A stretch of 13,766 nucleotides of DNA from Ramicandelaber brevisporus. Taxonomy: Eukaryota > Kickxellomycota > Ramicandelaberales > Ramicandelaberaceae. Below, piece by piece: positions 7,084 to 13,497 of this stretch. Below the pieces are notes generated by a model. That model did not search any database, was not told the origin of the DNA, and was given only the letters and a program-made list of their open reading frames with translations. The DNA lies in NCBI GenBank assembly GCA_025201865.1, contig MU603236.1, forward strand, positions 1-13,766. The letters are read 5' to 3'. Each line of letters begins with the position of its first letter. The first letter of the stretch is position 1. Position numbers and translations under genes: made by a program.

Positions 7084-7941
7084 TTAAAGAGATTTAAGCT
7101 CACTATAGACATCGAAGCGACGCTGTGAACGAACAGGAATCGACGAGCGAGCATCCTCAATCTCGTTCAAGCGCATCTCCGCAACAACAACTTCCTCTTC
7201 TTCACCCTGGCATCTGGCTATGATTCTTGCCATTGGATCCACTGCCAATGAGTGCCCGTAACACTGGAATCTGGCACTCTTGTTTCTCGCCGTTGAACAA
7301 AACGCCACAAAGAACTGATTGTCCAATGCACGCGCACGCACAAGTGTCTCCATATGAAGCGGTCCATTCTTCAGCGAGAATGCACCTGGATAAATCATGC
7401 CCACGACGCCTTCAGTGCGGGCGGCCAACATTGCCAGCTCGGGGAAGCGGACATCGAAGCAAATGCCCAGTCCAAATTTGCCCCATGGAGTGTCAAAGAA
7501 CCCGAGATGTGAGCCGGGTGTCATGGTAGCATCCTCGTCATCTGGCAAATGCACTTTGCGATACTTGGCAATCAGCTGGCCCTTTGGATCGAACACTGTG
7601 CAAGTGTTGTATGGACGCTGGTCTGCCAGGGCTCTTGAGGCATCTTCGGCGCGAAGCTCAGGGATGGCGCCACCGACAATGTAGATGCTGTGGGTGGAAG
7701 CCAGCTCGGCAAGCATCTTTGTGGTGGGACCGAGAGGCTCGCCGTACAAGTCGCCTATGGGCTCGGAGTGTGCGGCAAACTGGTCGGCTCCGTATGGTGC
7801 GTTGAAGCACTCTGGCAACACTGCAATCTGAGCACCGCCTTGAACAGCTTCGACAACGAGCTCGCGAGTACGCTCGAGGTTTGTCGCCTTGTCGTCAACA
7901 ACAAACTGCTGGAGAAGTGCAACTTTGACGGTGGCTGACAT
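7084..7941 (-). CDS. NIT2: omega-amidase (Nit2-type nitrilase superfamily)
   Basis: A 285-residue enzyme, close to the usual 276 or so. The family hydrolyses alpha-ketoglutaramate and alpha-ketosuccinamate to the ketoacids and ammonia. This removes toxic by-products of glutamine and asparagine transamination. The Glu-Lys-Cys triad is visible: E44 in VLPECFNAPYG, K129 in KYRKVHL, and C161 in GICFDVRFPEL. Also typical are YPGAF after the nucleophile, the RARALDNQ helix, GHS with VDP, and the C-terminal IPVRSQRRFDVY. These match Nit2 more closely than Nit1, which hydrolyses deaminated glutathione. The start ATG has G at -3 and begins directly before the first beta strand (KVALLQ). With no presequence, the enzyme should be cytosolic. 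The C-terminal KSL is not a peroxisomal signal. Confidence 0.95.
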   Translation of the reverse strand: MSATVKVALLQQFVVDDKATNLERTRELVVEAVQGGAQIAVLPECFNAPYGADQFAAHSEPIGDLYGEPLGPTTKMLAELASTHSIYIVGGAIPELRAEDASRALADQRPYNTCTVFDPKGQLIAKYRKVHLPDDEDATMTPGSHLGFFDTPWGKFGLGICFDVRFPELAMLAARTEGVVGMIYPGAFSLKNGPLHMETLVRARALDNQFFVAFCSTARNKSARFQCYGHSLAVDPMARIIARCQGEEEEVVVAEMRLNEIEDARSSIPVRSQRRFDVYSELKSL

Positions 7942-8006
7942 AACGATTATTGTGGAAAAAGAGTTTGATCGATTCGGAGTCTACCGAAAAGGAGACAAAC
8001 CTCGGA

Positions 8007-8029
8007 CACGTGTGTATACTCCGTACACA
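8007..8029. promoter_or_regulatory. E-box CACGTG overlapping an inverted repeat, NIT2 promoter
   Basis: CACGTG (8007-8012) is the core of fungal bHLH sites of the Cbf1/Pho4 kind. It runs into an inverted repeat with 6-bp arms, TGTGTA at 8011-8016 and TACACA at 8024-8029, with a 7-bp spacer. The site lies 66 to 88 bp upstream of the NIT2 start codon, a plausible position for an activator or repressor site. Function is inferred. Confidence 0.35.
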
Positions 8030-8200
8030 TAACTCCGGAAACGACAAAAAAAATAATGTGACAGTTGTTTTTGCTTTGTTTTGTTTTATTATGTGTTTTT
8101 AGGGGGAAAAGAGAAGCTAAGGTGATGGAGGAAAGTGCATGAATACGGTATGTAATGTAAAAGGAATGAGTAAATAGGAAGATGTGGTTAGTATACTAAT

Positions 8201-8206
8201 TTTATT
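8201..8206 (-). terminator. AATAAA polyadenylation signal (CNOT9)
   Basis: A perfect AATAAA on the minus strand lies 48 nt after the CNOT9 stop codon, in AT-rich sequence. TACATA (8154-8149) follows further downstream. Confidence 0.55.
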
Positions 8207-8253
8207 TGTCATTATGAATAAATAAATAATAATATCGTCGCTATCATTATTGA

Positions 8254-9741
8254 TTAGGCTGTGGTAATACCTGGTGGTGGCTGAAGGGCTTGTTGGTGGA
8301 GCTGCTGTTGCTGTTGTTGGTGAAGATGTTGATGGTGTGGGTTTGCTAGATTAACGTTGCTCAGTCCAGTGGTTGTCGCGACGGTGGCAACTTCAGAACC
8401 ATACAGCTTGGTGAGCAGCTGGACCAGACTCTTCTTGGCAGATGGCTCTTCTTCAAGCATGGACAGGAATGTAGCATCGCGAAGTTCGGTTGGCAGATTT
8501 TCACGCAGATAAGTGAGCACATCCGGGTGCTCAGCCAGACGGATATACAGGCGAATCACAGACTTGAGGAGACGAGGCGATTTGAATTTGAGAAGCTGCT
8601 CAATGATTACAGCCAGCACAGCAAGCATTGTCAGCAGGCGGGTTGGATGGTCAACCATGTAGGTTAAGCCGGTGGGGTCATTGATGATGCGCTGGAATAC
8701 AAATATGGCCACAATTTTACACAGTTCAGTTCCAATCTCGAGAATCTTAAGGCAAAGGGGAATGAACTCAGTCTGGATGAGATACTGGACAACTTCTGGA
8801 GAGTCGTGCTTCACAATTGCACCAATCACACCAAGGCTGGTCAAACGAAGATTGTCAAACGGACGAGACTTGTGAGTAGTCGCAAGCAGCGGATAGAGCA
8901 GCTGAGGAATAGAAGAGCGGAGAAAGCGAGCGCGTGTTTCAGCATGAGTAGCAACCAGTTGGAGTAGGGCGAGAGCGTTGCAGATACGGTTTGAGGCCGT
9001 CATGGTGAGAAGAGGCGGATGAAGCCAAGCATACGCAGCAACAATCTCTTGAACCAGGATGGCAGAGGTTCCACACGAGTTCCACAGCACAACAGCCAGG
9101 TCAGGATGATCCTCACGACGACGGCTCAATTCAGCCAGAACACTCTCGCGCTCCTTCGGATTTGGCAAACGTCCAATCAACTGATACGCAATATCTCCAC
9201 CGGCAGCACCAGTAGCAGCAGTAGAGCCGCCACCTGGGGCAGCGGTTGGTTTGGCTGCTGGGCTCGCTTCGTTAGTGGTATCGGATGCCAATGAACCTGC
9301 ATGAGCAGAACCTGGAGCAACTGTAGTTGTCGAATACATGAATCTATCCGAACTGCCCATCTGATGCTGTTGCTGCTGCTGCTGTTGCTGCTGAACTTGA
9401 AGCTGATGCTGGCGTTGAAGCTCGGCAGCACCTGCGGCAGCCACGCCAGCGTATGGAAGCATACCAGCTCCAGAGCCAGCGCCAGCCATTGGACCGTGAC
9501 GCAGCTGCTGATACGCATTCCCAGTAACGTCTCCACCACCGGCAGCACCGCCTACAGCGGCGGCAGTAGCCCCAGCTGCACCGCCACGAAGAATCTGAGC
9601 AAACTGGTTCACTGGATCGCTGCCTCCCAAGCCAAACACAGCCTGTTGCTGAGCCTGATACTGCTGCGTATAGTGCTGGAGCTGTTGGTACTGAGCCTGC
9701 TGCTGTTGCTGCTGAGGCCGACCGTGTCCAAGGCTAGCCAT
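8254..9741 (-). CDS. CNOT9: CCR4-NOT complex subunit 9 (Rcd1/Caf40) with Gln-rich extensions
   Basis: A 495-residue protein. CNOT9 is an armadillo-type subunit of the CCR4-NOT deadenylase. It binds the CNOT1 scaffold and Trp- or peptide-bearing RNA regulators, and acts in cytoplasmic mRNA decay. The Rcd1 domain spans about 183-447. Conserved blocks include LAELSRRREDHPDLA (202-216), LWNSCGT, QEIVAAY, SNRICNALALLQ (250-261), RPFDNLRLTSLGVIGAIVKHD (293-313), TEFIPLCLKI (324-333) and SPRLLKSVIRLYIRL (388-402). The N-terminal 182 residues are Gln/Ala/Gly-rich, with a Gln run near 117-125. The tail (about 455-495) is His/Gln-rich. The core is standard; animal forms are only about 300 residues, so both extensions are extra. 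The start ATG has G at -3 and G at +4. Confidence 0.95.
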   Translation of the reverse strand: MASLGHGRPQQQQQQAQYQQLQHYTQQYQAQQQAVFGLGGSDPVNQFAQILRGGAAGATAAAVGGAAGGGDVTGNAYQQLRHGPMAGAGSGAGMLPYAGVAAAGAAELQRQHQLQVQQQQQQQQQHQMGSSDRFMYSTTTVAPGSAHAGSLASDTTNEASPAAKPTAAPGGGSTAATGAAGGDIAYQLIGRLPNPKERESVLAELSRRREDHPDLAVVLWNSCGTSAILVQEIVAAYAWLHPPLLTMTASNRICNALALLQLVATHAETRARFLRSSIPQLLYPLLATTHKSRPFDNLRLTSLGVIGAIVKHDSPEVVQYLIQTEFIPLCLKILEIGTELCKIVAIFVFQRIINDPTGLTYMVDHPTRLLTMLAVLAVIIEQLLKFKSPRLLKSVIRLYIRLAEHPDVLTYLRENLPTELRDATFLSMLEEEPSAKKSLVQLLTKLYGSEVATVATTTGLSNVNLANPHHQHLHQQQQQQLHQQALQPPPGITTA

Positions 9742-9751
9742 CGCAAGGATC

Positions 9752-9776
9752 TATGCGTATGCGTATGCGTATATGC
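9752..9776. repeat. TATGCG hexamer repeat in the CNOT9 leader
   Basis: There are three perfect TATGCG units and a degenerate fourth (TATATGC), 11 to 35 nt upstream of the CNOT9 start codon. On the coding strand it reads as repeated GCATAC. Confidence 0.85.
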
Positions 9777-9861
9777 AAACTGTGGAAGCGACAAAAAAAG
9801 GAGCTAGTAGTTGTTCAAGGTCAGACCGATTGCGCGTGCGACGATGGAGAAACAAAAAAGA

Positions 9862-9886
9862 TGCTTGCTTGCTTGCTTGCTTGCTT
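9862..9886. repeat. (TGCT)6 tetranucleotide microsatellite
   Basis: There are six TGCT units plus one T, in the promoter region of CNOT9. It is a simple-sequence repeat, probably variable between strains. Confidence 0.9.
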
Positions 9887-10126
9887 ATACTGCTGGTCCT
9901 GCCAAATATGACTACTGCGCACGCAAGGGCTCCCTTTTGCTATTGACGAGGTTGTACAACAAAAGGGCGGGAGCTGGAAGGGAAAGGGGGAGCCAAAGGG
10001 ATGAGGGATGAGGGATGATGAACAAGGCTTCGCTTCCTTTCTTCGTGCGTGTTTGGATGCGTGCTTGTCAAAGTGTGTGCTGAGTGCAGTGAGTGAGTGC
10101 GACAAGTGTGCACAAAGTTTTTTCTT

Positions 10127-10132
10127 TTTAAT
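10127..10132 (-). terminator. ATTAAA-type polyadenylation signal (MOCOS)
   Basis: The minus strand reads ATTAAA 82 nt after the MOCOS stop codon, followed by an A-rich run. It is the only hexamer-like signal found between this stop and CNOT9. Confidence 0.35.
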
Positions 10133-10213
10133 TTCAGCGAGAAAAGCGCAAGGTAGAAAGAAAGAAGAAGAATGAAGAATGAAGTGGGATGAAGAGTACA
10201 AAAGAGTATGTGA

Positions 10214-12790
10214 TTACGCATTGATGAGAAGCTTGTCACCGCGAGAAATACTGGCAGCATTGGATGCAGATGATAGTGATGAATCAGCCACTGCAACATG
10301 GACACCAAAGACGACGCGATTGTTGACTCGTCTGTGCTTTGCCAATGTTGCATAAGGCTCTCGGGACACTGTGGCTGTTGTTGGATCAACGCAAATCATA
10401 TTGCATCGTCGACATTGGCCAAGTACCGTGATATCCAGGCGCGATGTGCCTCTGACTAGGGTGATGGTCTGCCAAGTGTCTTCCACGAATGGCTGAGGCT
10501 GCGCTGTTGATGATGCTGATGATATTGATGATGTCGATTTTACAATGAGATTGGCTCGATAGGCGTCAATACTCACTTTTGTGTCATTGATGTTGTCGAT
10601 ACCACTGTCATAATCTTTACTGTGGATCCAACTGTTGACTTGATCTGCACTGTCTTTGTTGACCAGCAACATTGGTGCTTCATTAGCCAAGGAGAGTGAT
10701 ATTGGACAAGCTGCTACTGCAGTTGTTGCTGTTGCTGTTGCTGTTGCTGTTGTGGTTTCTGCTGCTGTTACTTTTGACTCTGATGAGGAAGAGCGCTGCT
10801 CATTCAAACGGCATTCCCGAGACTGCGGACGCTGTCTGACCAGCATGCACGAAACACCGAGAAACTCTGAGAACCAGTCATGTATAGTACCATCAGTGTA
10901 TCTGTCAACATCAATAGAATCGCCACATACTCGGGTTCCAGTTAGTGCAGTTTCACTGTTAGCAATGTCAACGACTAGATGAGGCATTCCAGGAGCATCA
11001 ACGTGAAGCTCGAGCGGCTGCGGAAGAGTATGGGGAGTAGAGTTTGGACTGAACACAATTGTTGGTTGGATGAGAGTCATTGCGGGATATCGCTTCATGC
11101 TGAGATACTGACCAGTTTCCGCAGCAACCAGCATCCATTCTCGATCCAAATGAAGCAGGCCAGTGGAGGTTACCGGCCATCCATTCTCATTAGTTGAAAC
11201 ATCCTGGCCAGCGCACGATTTGATGGGGTAGATGACAACTCGCTCAACTTCGTATTGCTGCGACTGCTGTTTAATGCTTGACGATGACTGAATAGCTTCT
11301 GGCGTAGATGCAACATTGACAAAGAATGCAGTGATTAGCCCAACTACAGCCTCAACATCCTCATAAGAGGAAGACGCACCAAATGAGATTCGCACACTAC
11401 CCGTCTGCTTCCCATCTACAAAATCAACATCATCGCCACAAATATGGCCAGCTTGATGATGCTTTGCAGTAAATTCAGAAGTGATTCCAAGCCATCTAGA
11501 CATTGCGCCTGGATTGCAATGACCGCCTGCCCTAAGATGAATGTTGTGCAGCGAAGCTAGTCGCTCAACCTCAGCATACCCAATAGGCGATCCATCTTCT
11601 CTCTGCAGGCTGAAGTTGATGATTGGACCAGAGTCAGCAGATGAATCAGTTTCACAATGGAATACAACCGCATTGAGACCATTTGGGTGTTTAATAGAGC
11701 TGAGCTGATTGATTGCATATTTTCGAACAGCTTTAACATGGCTTGCAATGTGCAGAATTCCACCAAAGACGGTATCTCGAGCTTCAATCGAGTGGCCAAG
11801 TGCAATAATATCCAGGAAATTGATCGTTCCATCTTCAAATCTAGCCGGCAGTGACTTCCGAAAGAATTGCCATGGCGCATCATGAGCCACAGCTGTTACG
11901 GTTCCACCTCCAAAGTAAGTCTTATTGATACGGTCGCTCTGGATGAGCGGACATGCATGACGGACAACAACCGCGCCGAGACCAGTCGGGAATCCAAATA
12001 TCTTGTAGAATGACACAATTGTGAAATCGGGAGCAGTGGATGGATCAGCCAACGAGAGCCGATCGGTTGATACCATGCCAGCTGCATCCAACACGGTGAC
12101 AATGCTGGGGTTTCGCGATCTCAACTGAACAGGCCATGTTAGTGGGAATCTGTTGCCAGAAAAGTTACATTGTGCTGGATACGCAAACACGCATGGCCCA
12201 TCAAACTCATTGGAGTCGCCGCGTAGATATGCTTCGACAGTACTGTCGCATGTTTCGCTAGCTGACTTTGCTCCATTCGCCAAAGCCACAGCTCGCATAC
12301 CAACAACCGATGTATGCGACTCGCGCATGTACACGAATCGGCCAGCATCGCCTTCTCCATCGAGATTGAGCCATGGCAGCACTTCGCTCACCAGCTTGAA
12401 CCCGGCTGTTGCATTAGCCACAAATATGACAGAGTACTCGCTCAATGTTGCATTATCGGTCACATCAAATATAGACCGCAAGACCTGTTGGCGAATAGAA
12501 TCAACTGCATGGGCCGTTCTCATGGCAGCCGGGTTGTTAGAGTGAGGATTGCCATAGAGATTACCAGCCAAGTCGTCTGCAAATCGACGGGGTACAGACA
12601 CTGGATACAATCCAGCGCCGGCGTGATCAACATACACTGCGCCAGCCGCTAGCTGAGGGAATTCGGTGGCTCGGATATCAGATAGTCTGCCGTTGTAGCC
12701 GTAGCCGTAGCCGTGGCTGTAGCTGTAGCTGTGGCTGGTGTCAGAGTCATCAGCATCTGTAGCAGTGGGGTAAGTGTTTGGAAGGTGCAT
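10214..12790 (-). CDS. MOCOS: molybdenum cofactor sulfurase
   Basis: An 858-residue two-domain enzyme of the ABA3/HxB/MOCOS family. It moves sulfur from L-cysteine onto Moco and so activates xanthine dehydrogenase and aldehyde oxidase. The N-terminal class V aminotransferase (NifS-like) domain runs about 38-490: VYVDHAGAG at 52-60, GNPHSNNPA at 80-88, PLP Lys K263 in SFYKIFGFPTGLGA, FGGGT at 293-297, RFEDGTINFLDI at 317-328, the persulfide Cys C425 in AGGHCNPGAM, and GSVRISFGASSSYEDV at 464-479. The MOSC_N part begins near 513 (VERVVIYPIKSCAG). The MOSC part (about 695-858) has LANEAPMLLV and GQCRRCNMICVDP at 791-803. The ATG at 12790 (A at -3) is the first in frame. The open frame upstream lacks ATG and merely translates a CT tract. 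Simple repeats encode a Tyr/Gly/Ser-rich N-terminus (19-34) and a Thr/Ala stretch (679-694). Confidence 0.95.
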   Translation of the reverse strand: MHLPNTYPTATDADDSDTSHSYSYSHGYGYGYNGRLSDIRATEFPQLAAGAVYVDHAGAGLYPVSVPRRFADDLAGNLYGNPHSNNPAAMRTAHAVDSIRQQVLRSIFDVTDNATLSEYSVIFVANATAGFKLVSEVLPWLNLDGEGDAGRFVYMRESHTSVVGMRAVALANGAKSASETCDSTVEAYLRGDSNEFDGPCVFAYPAQCNFSGNRFPLTWPVQLRSRNPSIVTVLDAAGMVSTDRLSLADPSTAPDFTIVSFYKIFGFPTGLGAVVVRHACPLIQSDRINKTYFGGGTVTAVAHDAPWQFFRKSLPARFEDGTINFLDIIALGHSIEARDTVFGGILHIASHVKAVRKYAINQLSSIKHPNGLNAVVFHCETDSSADSGPIINFSLQREDGSPIGYAEVERLASLHNIHLRAGGHCNPGAMSRWLGITSEFTAKHHQAGHICGDDVDFVDGKQTGSVRISFGASSSYEDVEAVVGLITAFFVNVASTPEAIQSSSSIKQQSQQYEVERVVIYPIKSCAGQDVSTNENGWPVTSTGLLHLDREWMLVAAETGQYLSMKRYPAMTLIQPTIVFSPNSTPHTLPQPLELHVDAPGMPHLVVDIANSETALTGTRVCGDSIDVDRYTDGTIHDWFSEFLGVSCMLVRQRPQSRECRLNEQRSSSSESKVTAAETTTATATATATTAVAACPISLSLANEAPMLLVNKDSADQVNSWIHSKDYDSGIDNINDTKVSIDAYRANLIVKSTSSISSASSTAQPQPFVEDTWQTITLVRGTSRLDITVLGQCRRCNMICVDPTTATVSREPYATLAKHRRVNNRVVFGVHVAVADSSLSSASNAASISRGDKLLINA
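10721..10770. repeat. hexameric GTTGCT-type repeat inside MOCOS
   Basis: This in-frame simple repeat codes for an alternating Thr/Ala stretch in the linker between the MOSC N-terminal and main parts. Repeat units of six bases keep the frame, so length changes would be tolerated. Confidence 0.8.
12689..12738. repeat. TAGCCG/TAGCTG hexamer repeat inside MOCOS N-terminus
   Basis: Near-perfect hexamers encode alternating Ser-Tyr, then Gly-Tyr, pairs at residues 19-34 of MOCOS. The stretch precedes the conserved aminotransferase domain and is absent from the usual family plan. Confidence 0.8.
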
Positions 12791-12828
12791 CGTGTGACCG
12801 AAACGAGTTTTATTTGCGTGCGTTGACC

Positions 12829-12868
12829 ACAGAGAGAAAGAGAAAAGAAGAGAGAGAGAGAGAAGAGG
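12829..12868. repeat. purine tract with (GA)n in the MOCOS leader
   Basis: A 40-bp stretch is almost all purine on the plus strand and contains about seven successive GA units. It reads CT-rich in the direction of MOCOS transcription, like the pyrimidine tract ahead of the Gln-rich gene. Confidence 0.8.
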
Positions 12869-12939
12869 CGGTGGCGCACAACTTGGCTGACACTGATTAT
12901 TTGTAATCGTGACGTAGCCAATACAAACACGTCCGTGTG

Positions 12940-12954
12940 TGCAATCCGATTGCA
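12940..12954. promoter_or_regulatory. 15-bp perfect palindrome, possible shared operator
   Basis: TGCAATC-C-GATTGCA has 7-bp arms that are exact reverse complements around a central C. It sits 150 bp from the MOCOS start and 104 bp from the opposite start. A dimeric regulator could bind it and act on both genes; this is inference from symmetry and position. Confidence 0.35.
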
Positions 12955-13057
12955 AGGTTATGCGCGCTTTATATGAGCAGATGGCAAGTTAGCCTTTTGC
13001 GTCACATTTGTACTGACAACACCATTCAGCTGTTTTTTTTTTGAAACATAACAACCC

Positions 13058-13366
13058 ATGAACTCGTCTCGTATAGTTGGAAAGCGCATTCTGGCCATAT
13101 CCAAAGGCTTCGTCTCGAGTCCGTTGCGCTCGGTTGTCACCGTTCCAGTAGGCAAGTCCGGTGTAAACGCGCCAGAACCACCGGCCAAAGAGACGCCAAA
13201 GAGCGGCAAAGGAGCCGGTGTCATCGACTCGCAGCCAGATACACCAGACGCAGTCAATCGCCAGGAGCGCATTGTAACCGAAGGCCAGAAGATGAGCGAA
13301 GAGGGTGGGCCGCCACTTCCACACGATGCTCCAATCGAGCCTGGCAGCAAAGAGAGTCGCATATAA
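13058..13366 (+). CDS. small conserved-looking protein of unknown function, 102 residues
   Basis: I do not recognise this protein. It begins with an ATG and has its own promoter space and a perfect AATAAA 31 nt past the stop, which supports a real gene. The first 25 residues have five basic residues (R5, K9, R10, K16, R24), no acidic ones, and alternating hydrophobics, so a mitochondrial presequence is possible. The rest is Pro/Gly/Glu/Lys-rich and probably disordered, with no Cys and no membrane helix. A short segment (about 65-76, DAVNRQERIVTE) could be helical. Alternatives are a non-targeted small soluble protein or the unspliced first part of a larger one. It is divergent to MOCOS and converges with the LEA-like gene. 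Confidence 0.65.
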   Translation: MNSSRIVGKRILAISKGFVSSPLRSVVTVPVGKSGVNAPEPPAKETPKSGKGAGVIDSQPDTPDAVNRQERIVTEGQKMSEEGGPPLPHDAPIEPGSKESRI

Positions 13367-13396
13367 GTATCATTCATCCATTGTTGATTCATTGTC

Positions 13397-13402
13397 AATA
13401 AA
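13397..13402 (+). terminator. AATAAA polyadenylation signal (102-residue gene)
   Basis: A perfect AATAAA lies 31 nt after the stop codon on the plus strand, within a 131-bp AT-rich gap between converging genes. Confidence 0.6.
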
Positions 13403-13497
13403 CCAAATACATTGAAGAAGTTTGCATACTAATGTACTAATTAAACTAAGGTGCAACAACGAAGAACGAGATGTGTTAATGCAAACAAAAGGAGTGC

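Larger units (their letters stand above)
7942..8253 (-). promoter_or_regulatory. intergenic: NIT2 promoter and CNOT9 3' region
   Basis: This 312-bp gap separates two minus-strand genes. The NIT2-proximal part has a CACGTG E-box at 8007-8012, immediately followed by the dyad TGTGTA-N7-TACACA at 8011-8029. A T-rich stretch follows at about 8067-8100. The CNOT9-proximal part is AT-rich, with AATAAA on the minus strand at 8206-8201. No further gene or RNA is evident. Confidence 0.55.
9742..10213 (-). promoter_or_regulatory. intergenic: CNOT9 promoter/leader and MOCOS 3' region
   Basis: This 472-bp gap lies between two minus-strand genes. Next to the CNOT9 start is a hexamer repeat (9752-9776), and further upstream a (TGCT)6 repeat (9862-9886). 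Purine-rich repeats built on GGGATGA (about 9999-10018) and GAAGAAT (about 10160-10180) follow. The MOCOS side carries ATTAAA (minus, 10132-10127). Frames crossing the region start at non-ATG codons or read repeats. No RNA gene is seen. Confidence 0.5.
12791..13057. promoter_or_regulatory. 267-bp bidirectional promoter between MOCOS and the 102-residue gene
   Basis: The two genes diverge across this gap. On the MOCOS side there is a purine tract with (GA)n at 12829-12868, which is CT-rich in the MOCOS leader. The middle holds TGACGTA (12910-12916, like an ATF/CREB half-site), CCAAT on the plus strand (12918-12922), and a perfect 15-bp palindrome (12940-12954). TTTATAT at 12968-12974 reads TATAAA on the minus strand, so it may serve MOCOS. 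A T run at about 13032-13042 precedes the plus-strand start. Confidence 0.5.

Noticed and set aside
7084-7092. C-terminal KSL of NIT2 as a peroxisomal signal
   Set aside because: PTS1 needs a small residue, then a basic one, then Leu/Met (SKL type); here the order is Lys-Ser-Leu.
9844-10011. Small plus-strand frame across the (TGCT)6 repeat
   Set aside because: It is mostly repeat translation within the CNOT9 promoter, with no supporting signals.
12791-12955. 55-codon N-terminal extension of MOCOS
   Set aside because: The extension contains no ATG, starts at TTG, and translates the CT-rich leader; the conserved domain needs none of it.
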